From positions 1-27,529 of the forward strand of contig CAMCFT010000037.1 of NCBI GenBank assembly GCA_945874225.1: DNA of 27,529 bases. Direction: 5' to 3'. Made by a program: the position numbers and the translations under genes. Positions 24,439 to 27,529 of this stretch are shown here, piece by piece. The notes under the pieces are model-generated. The model saw only the letters and a program-made list of their open reading frames with translations, did no database searches and was not told where the DNA came from. Each line of letters starts with the position of its first letter. Position 1 is the first letter of the stretch. Source of the stretch: Flavobacterium psychrophilum (GTDB lineage Bacteria > Bacteroidota > Bacteroidia > Flavobacteriales > Flavobacteriaceae).

Positions 24439-26394
24439 TTATTGGAAGAAATTCCAAACCAAACCAAAACGAATCATAAAATCACGATACGGATTATTAG
24501 GAGACGAATAAAAATTATTTCCTGAAGAGGAAGAATTAAAATGTTCGGCAATGAAATAAATTCTGGTCCTTTGGATTTTAGCATTGACAAAAAAATCAAA
24601 GTTGGTAAAATTCCCTATTTCTTTCTTGTTTTGCACAAAAAACTCTCCGATTACCGGATTATATTCATTTGCATAATAGTTAGTGAAGTAATTAAAGGTC
24701 ACTCCGGTTTGCAAAAACAAGGCTTTATGAAAAAGATCTTGAGAATAGTATAGCGTGTTTCTAGTAAGAAACTCGGGAACATTAAGAATAGTATCTGATT
24801 GATCTACTTTTTGGTATAAAAGTGTGTTGGCTAGTGCGAATTTCCTAACCCTGAATTCATTACTTGCCTTCACCGACAAATAATTGATGGTATTTGCATA
24901 TTGTGCCGGAGCAATTATTTGTTGCTTCATCGCTATTTGTTCTGTACTGGAAATATCGGCAAAATATAAATGATCGTTGAATGTGGAATATTGAACGGAT
25001 GCTTCCACCCAAGGAGTTGTAGCATTAACGATAATAGAATTTATTTTTTCGTTCTTGAAACTATTCGACCAATTGTAACTTACATAGCTGCTTTGGTACA
25101 AATTATAGTTGTTATTGGGCAGTTTATTCATATTCTGGTATTCGAATGATAACTGCATTTCTTCATTCAAACTATATTGCAACTTGGCGTCCAAATTAGA
25201 CAATGATTGATTTGTTATTGACCTTGAAATTAAAAATTTTCCAGCCCATTTATTTTTTTGATAATCATACTGACCACCAACGGTATTTATTCTTTGGCTT
25301 ATAGAACTAGGAACCGTTTGACTATCCAGAATTAATATTTGATTGTAGTAAAAATTACTAAAAAAATCATCGGCAAAAAACTGAAACTTTCCTAAGGTGG
25401 TGTTTTCATAAACAAGCCCTGCTTTGTTATAGGTTTTATTGTAATGCGTTTGATCATTTATCCCAGTGGTTTTGTAGGAATCTCCAAATCTATATACTAT
25501 TTCACCGTTGACAGACGAAGCAACTGTTGGCTGATTGTATTCGAAATATTTATTTTCGTAATTAAACTGATGAGTCACATACAAATTATTGCTTCCTTTA
25601 ACTGAATTGACTCTAAAAGTGTGATCTAAAAATATCCGTTTCCCTTTCAAAAATGATTTTGCATCCGTTAAATATACTTCTAATCGTTCTCTATTTATAA
25701 AATCAACATTGCCACTTTCGAAGTCTTCAACAGTTGTAATTCCGCCATTTTCCTCATTCAAAATATCCTGGGATACAAAATGAGCATTGGCTAAATACCG
25801 CTGATTTTTGGTATTATAACTTGCCGTAGATCTGAAATTTCCGGTACTTGACATTTGATTAATATATTTTCCCTCAGAACGCAATCCTTTGTAAGCTAAT
25901 GAAAAATTGAATCTAGGAGAAGTGTTCACCGTAAAAAAAGCATCCACATTCTGACCTTGTTTCATTACGGTTTTAAAATAAAATTCGGTAACAGGAGTTG
26001 CCACAGAACTATATCTTATTTGGTTTGCTTCCAAGAAATTAAAATGCTTTGCTTTGAATCCAAATTCAGGAAAAGGCGAAAAGGTGTTTAAACTGTATTG
26101 CAAGGTATTATAGGTTTGACCTTCGTTCGGGAAAGGAAGCAATCCAAAATTGTCTTTGCGTAAGTAATTAAAGCTATACAGTTTTTTTATGGTCAACGAA
26201 GTGTCAATATAAGTAGTATCTCTTTCTAAAGTGATTACGCGATACATATCTATCGTTGCAATCTTGGCTTTTGGTTTTTTTATGGAATCAGAGCTATTGT
26301 ATTTGCTGTTAAAATCTATTTCATTAGTCTTTTTTTCTTGAGAAAACAGAAATGTTGGCAATAGCAAAAGATATAAGAAAAAGAGAATCCTCAT
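24439..26394 (-). CDS. Putative outer-membrane porin (Bacteroidetes family)
   Basis: 651 residues. The signal peptide MRILFFLYLLLLPTFLFSQ is removed after about residue 18-19. The mature part starts with a charged segment (EKKTNEIDFNS), followed by many alternating polar/aromatic strands typical of a large beta-barrel, and ends in a phenylalanine-rich FGLVWNFFQ like other barrel proteins. It matches what Bacteroidetes annotations call putative porin. Substrate unknown. An in-frame TTG at 26418 would precede the signal peptide with MPNYIPLQ and is rejected. A TACCTTTG promoter element lies 47 bases upstream. It is transcribed together with the cystathionine beta-synthase-like gene and is divergent from rnhB. 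Confidence 0.85.
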   Translation of the reverse strand: MRILFFLYLLLLPTFLFSQEKKTNEIDFNSKYNSSDSIKKPKAKIATIDMYRVITLERDTTYIDTSLTIKKLYSFNYLRKDNFGLLPFPNEGQTYNTLQYSLNTFSPFPEFGFKAKHFNFLEANQIRYSSVATPVTEFYFKTVMKQGQNVDAFFTVNTSPRFNFSLAYKGLRSEGKYINQMSSTGNFRSTASYNTKNQRYLANAHFVSQDILNEENGGITTVEDFESGNVDFINRERLEVYLTDAKSFLKGKRIFLDHTFRVNSVKGSNNLYVTHQFNYENKYFEYNQPTVASSVNGEIVYRFGDSYKTTGINDQTHYNKTYNKAGLVYENTTLGKFQFFADDFFSNFYYNQILILDSQTVPSSISQRINTVGGQYDYQKNKWAGKFLISRSITNQSLSNLDAKLQYSLNEEMQLSFEYQNMNKLPNNNYNLYQSSYVSYNWSNSFKNEKINSIIVNATTPWVEASVQYSTFNDHLYFADISSTEQIAMKQQIIAPAQYANTINYLSVKASNEFRVRKFALANTLLYQKVDQSDTILNVPEFLTRNTLYYSQDLFHKALFLQTGVTFNYFTNYYANEYNPVIGEFFVQNKKEIGNFTNFDFFVNAKIQRTRIYFIAEHFNSSSSGNNFYSSPNNPYRDFMIRFGLVWNFFQ

Positions 26395-26440
26395 TTGGAG
26401 CGGTATATAATTAGGCAATTATTCTGAAATTTTATTCAAG

Positions 26441-26448
26441 CAAAGGTA
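26441..26448 (-). promoter_or_regulatory. Probable -7 element of the porin operon
   Basis: TACCTTTG on the minus strand fits TAnnTTTG, 47 bases before the porin ATG. No clear TTTG at 19-base spacing; the region upstream is T-rich. Confidence 0.5.
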
Positions 26449-26522
26449 AATGAAAAAACATATAAATAAAAAAACGCTTTGATTTATGTAGGTCAAACAA
26501 ATTAAAATTATTTTATGCTTTT

Positions 26523-26655
26523 TTCACACGAATTACACCAATTTACACGAATTATGATTTGTTAAAATTCCACGAATCTGCCAAAGGCAGATAAAATTTG
26601 TGCAATTTAACTTTTGAATCTTCATAATTTGTGTTAATTCGTGCAATTTGTGTCT
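26523..26655. repeat. 133-base imperfect long hairpin
   Basis: The left arm (26523-26558, with CACGAATTACACCAATTTAC) pairs at most positions with the right arm (26620-26655, with GTTAATTCGTGCAATTTGTG). Inside, ATTCCACGAAT pairs loosely with ATTTGTGCAAT around a perfect CTGCC-AAA-GGCAG stem (26578-26582/26586-26590). The short word CACGAATT and its complement recur several times. It looks like a composite of dispersed intergenic repeats. Confidence 0.7.
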
Positions 26656-26768
26656 AATTCTTTTTAGTGAGTTTGAATTGCAGTTTATGGGAATGTTTTG
26701 GCAAATAGAAATAAAACGCACATTTTTGAAGAAAATTTTACAATATTTGTTGTTCCAATACAATTGAT

Positions 26769-27467
26769 ATGCTGCTTGCTAATTTTTCGAAATTTATCTT
26801 GGAAACAGGAACCGACGAAGCCGGTCGTGGTTGTCTTGCTGGTCCAGTTACAGCAGCTGCAGTGATTCTTCCTAGCCCCCTAACCCCCGAAGGGGGAATT
26901 ATCAATGATTCTGAAAAGGTGCTTTTTAAATTACTCAACGATTCCAAACAACTTTCTGAAAAGGTTAGAGATAAATTGCGCCCAATAATCGAAGAAGTGG
27001 CGGTTTCTTTTGCCGTAACTCATTTGCACCCAAAGGAGATTGACGAAATCAACATTCTGAATGCTTCGATGAAAGGAATGCAAGAAAGTATTTTGAAATT
27101 AAATCTAACTCCCGAATTTATTATTGTGGATGGCAACAGATTGTTGAACGCAAAACTGGGTTTGAAAACCACTTTTGGAAAACAATTTTCGAAAACTGAA
27201 ATTGAATTATTAAAATCAATTCCCAACCAAAGTATTGTAAAAGGCGATTCAAAATATATGAGTATTGCCGCAGCTTCGGTTTTGGCAAAAACCTATCGCG
27301 ACGATTATATGAATGCCATTCACGAAGAATTCCCAATGTACAATTGGAAAAAAAATAAAGGTTATCCAACCAAAGAACATCGCGAAGCCATAAGGAAATA
27401 TGGAGTTACGAAATACCATCGAATGACATTTCGATTGTTGCCGGAGAAAAATTTATTTGATTTATAA
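26769..27467 (+). CDS. rnhB: Ribonuclease HII
   Basis: 232 residues, longer than the usual ~200. It cleaves RNA in RNA-DNA hybrids, including single ribonucleotides in DNA. Catalytic residues are D16 and E17 ([13 protein letters not shown]), D121 (IIVDGNR) and D160 (KGDSKY), followed by [13 protein letters not shown] and the C-terminal [11 protein letters not shown]. Two stretches look inserted. About 17 residues, 36-52 ([17 protein letters not shown]), lie between AAAVILP and [10 protein letters not shown] and come from a palindromic repeat. About 20 extra residues (near 125-145) separate D121 from D160, which are about 18 apart in E. coli or Thermotoga; I recall this second one in other flavobacteria. 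All key residues remain, so the enzyme is probably active. Divergent from the porin. Confidence 0.93.
   Translation: MLLANFSKFILETGTDEAGRGCLAGPVTAAAVILPSPLTPEGGIINDSEKVLFKLLNDSKQLSEKVRDKLRPIIEEVAVSFAVTHLHPKEIDEINILNASMKGMQESILKLNLTPEFIIVDGNRLLNAKLGLKTTFGKQFSKTEIELLKSIPNQSIVKGDSKYMSIAAASVLAKTYRDDYMNAIHEEFPMYNWKKNKGYPTKEHREAIRKYGVTKYHRMTFRLLPEKNLFDL
26870..26900. repeat. Palindromic C/G-rich repeat within rnhB
   Basis: CCCCC-GAA-GGGGG (26884-26888/26892-26896), preceded by AGCCCCCTAA, is strikingly C/G-rich in an AT-rich gene. It resembles the CCCCCTAA...GGGGG intergenic repeats of Bacteroidetes. In frame it encodes PSPLTPEGG. Confidence 0.7.
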
Positions 27468-27493
27468 TGAATCCTATTCACATATTTGTCAAG

Positions 27494-27529
27494 TCGAGCG
27501 CAGTCGTGACTAAAATTGAGTCTCGACTG
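27494..27529. repeat. Repeat pair at the window end (GTCGAGCGCAGTCG family)
   Basis: TCGAGCGCAGTCG (27494-27506) is the exact reverse complement of 20428-20440. TCTCGACTG at 27521-27529 begins a second copy in the opposite orientation, cut by the window edge. The two may form an inverted pair downstream of rnhB and act as its terminator. Confidence 0.65.

Larger units (their letters stand above)
26395..26768. other. Divergent porin-rnhB intergenic region
   Basis: 374 bases with no gene. It contains the porin promoter element (26441-26448), A/T-rich DNA, and a 133-base imperfect hairpin repeat (26523-26655). On the rnhB side AATATTTG (26742-26749) is one mismatch from TAnnTTTG and could be its -7 element; TTTTTG at 26723-26728 is too near to be its -33. 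Confidence 0.5.

Noticed and set aside
26395..26440. Riboswitch (such as SAM-responsive) ahead of the porin/cystathionine beta-synthase operon
   Set aside because: The predicted leader is about 40 bases and A/T-rich, without room for a known aptamer.

Overview
The window comes from an AT-rich member of the Bacteroidetes, most likely a Flavobacterium or close relative. The grounds are the protein sequences (RpoB, RpoC, EF-Tu and a short bS21 of flavobacterial type), start regions that are A/T-rich and lack Shine-Dalgarno sequences except at rpsU, several promoter elements of the Bacteroidetes form TAnnTTTG, and families largely confined to the phylum (DUF3467, DUF2851, the putative porin). No phage, plasmid, insertion sequence or CRISPR array is visible.

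Bases 1-14592 hold the classic transcription/translation cluster, all on the minus strand. Read in the direction of transcription it runs tRNA-Thr(TGT), tRNA-Tyr(GTA), a block of 2.8 tandem ~106-bp repeats, tRNA-Thr(GGT), tuf, tRNA-Trp(CCA), secE, nusG, rplK, rplA, rplJ, rplL, rpoB, rpoC, a DUF3467 gene and a strong terminator. The order matches E. coli thrU-tyrU-glyT-thrT-tufB-secE-nusG-rplKAJL-rpoBC, except that the tRNA-Gly slot is occupied by the structured repeats. The promoter upstream of the first tRNA (TTTTG-N19-TACATTTG) abuts, and probably breaks, the terminator hairpin of the preceding hpf gene.

Bases 14683-18411, also minus strand, carry hpf (ribosome hibernation), xerC (tyrosine recombinase), rpsU (bS21, with a full Shine-Dalgarno unique in the window), an acyl-CoA dehydrogenase and a membrane-anchored helix-hairpin-helix protein. 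A cationic amino-acid permease on the plus strand (18608-20098) converges on a PspC-domain gene across a perfect 20-bp bidirectional terminator. Then, on the minus strand, come DUF2851, a DEDDh exonuclease, an unrecognised acidic protein, and a putative porin followed closely by a cystathionine beta-synthase-like enzyme. rnhB (RNase HII) lies divergently at the right end and appears to carry an in-frame palindromic insertion.

No defence or biosynthetic island is present. The most unusual signals are: (1) the ~106-bp repeats between tRNA genes, whose differences between copies preserve three hairpins, one with a GNRA loop and tandem G-A pairs; (2) the promoter-over-terminator arrangement ahead of the tRNA-tuf operon; (3) the rpsU Shine-Dalgarno; and (4) several families of small palindromic repeats, two of which have contributed coding sequence or false N-termini to genes.
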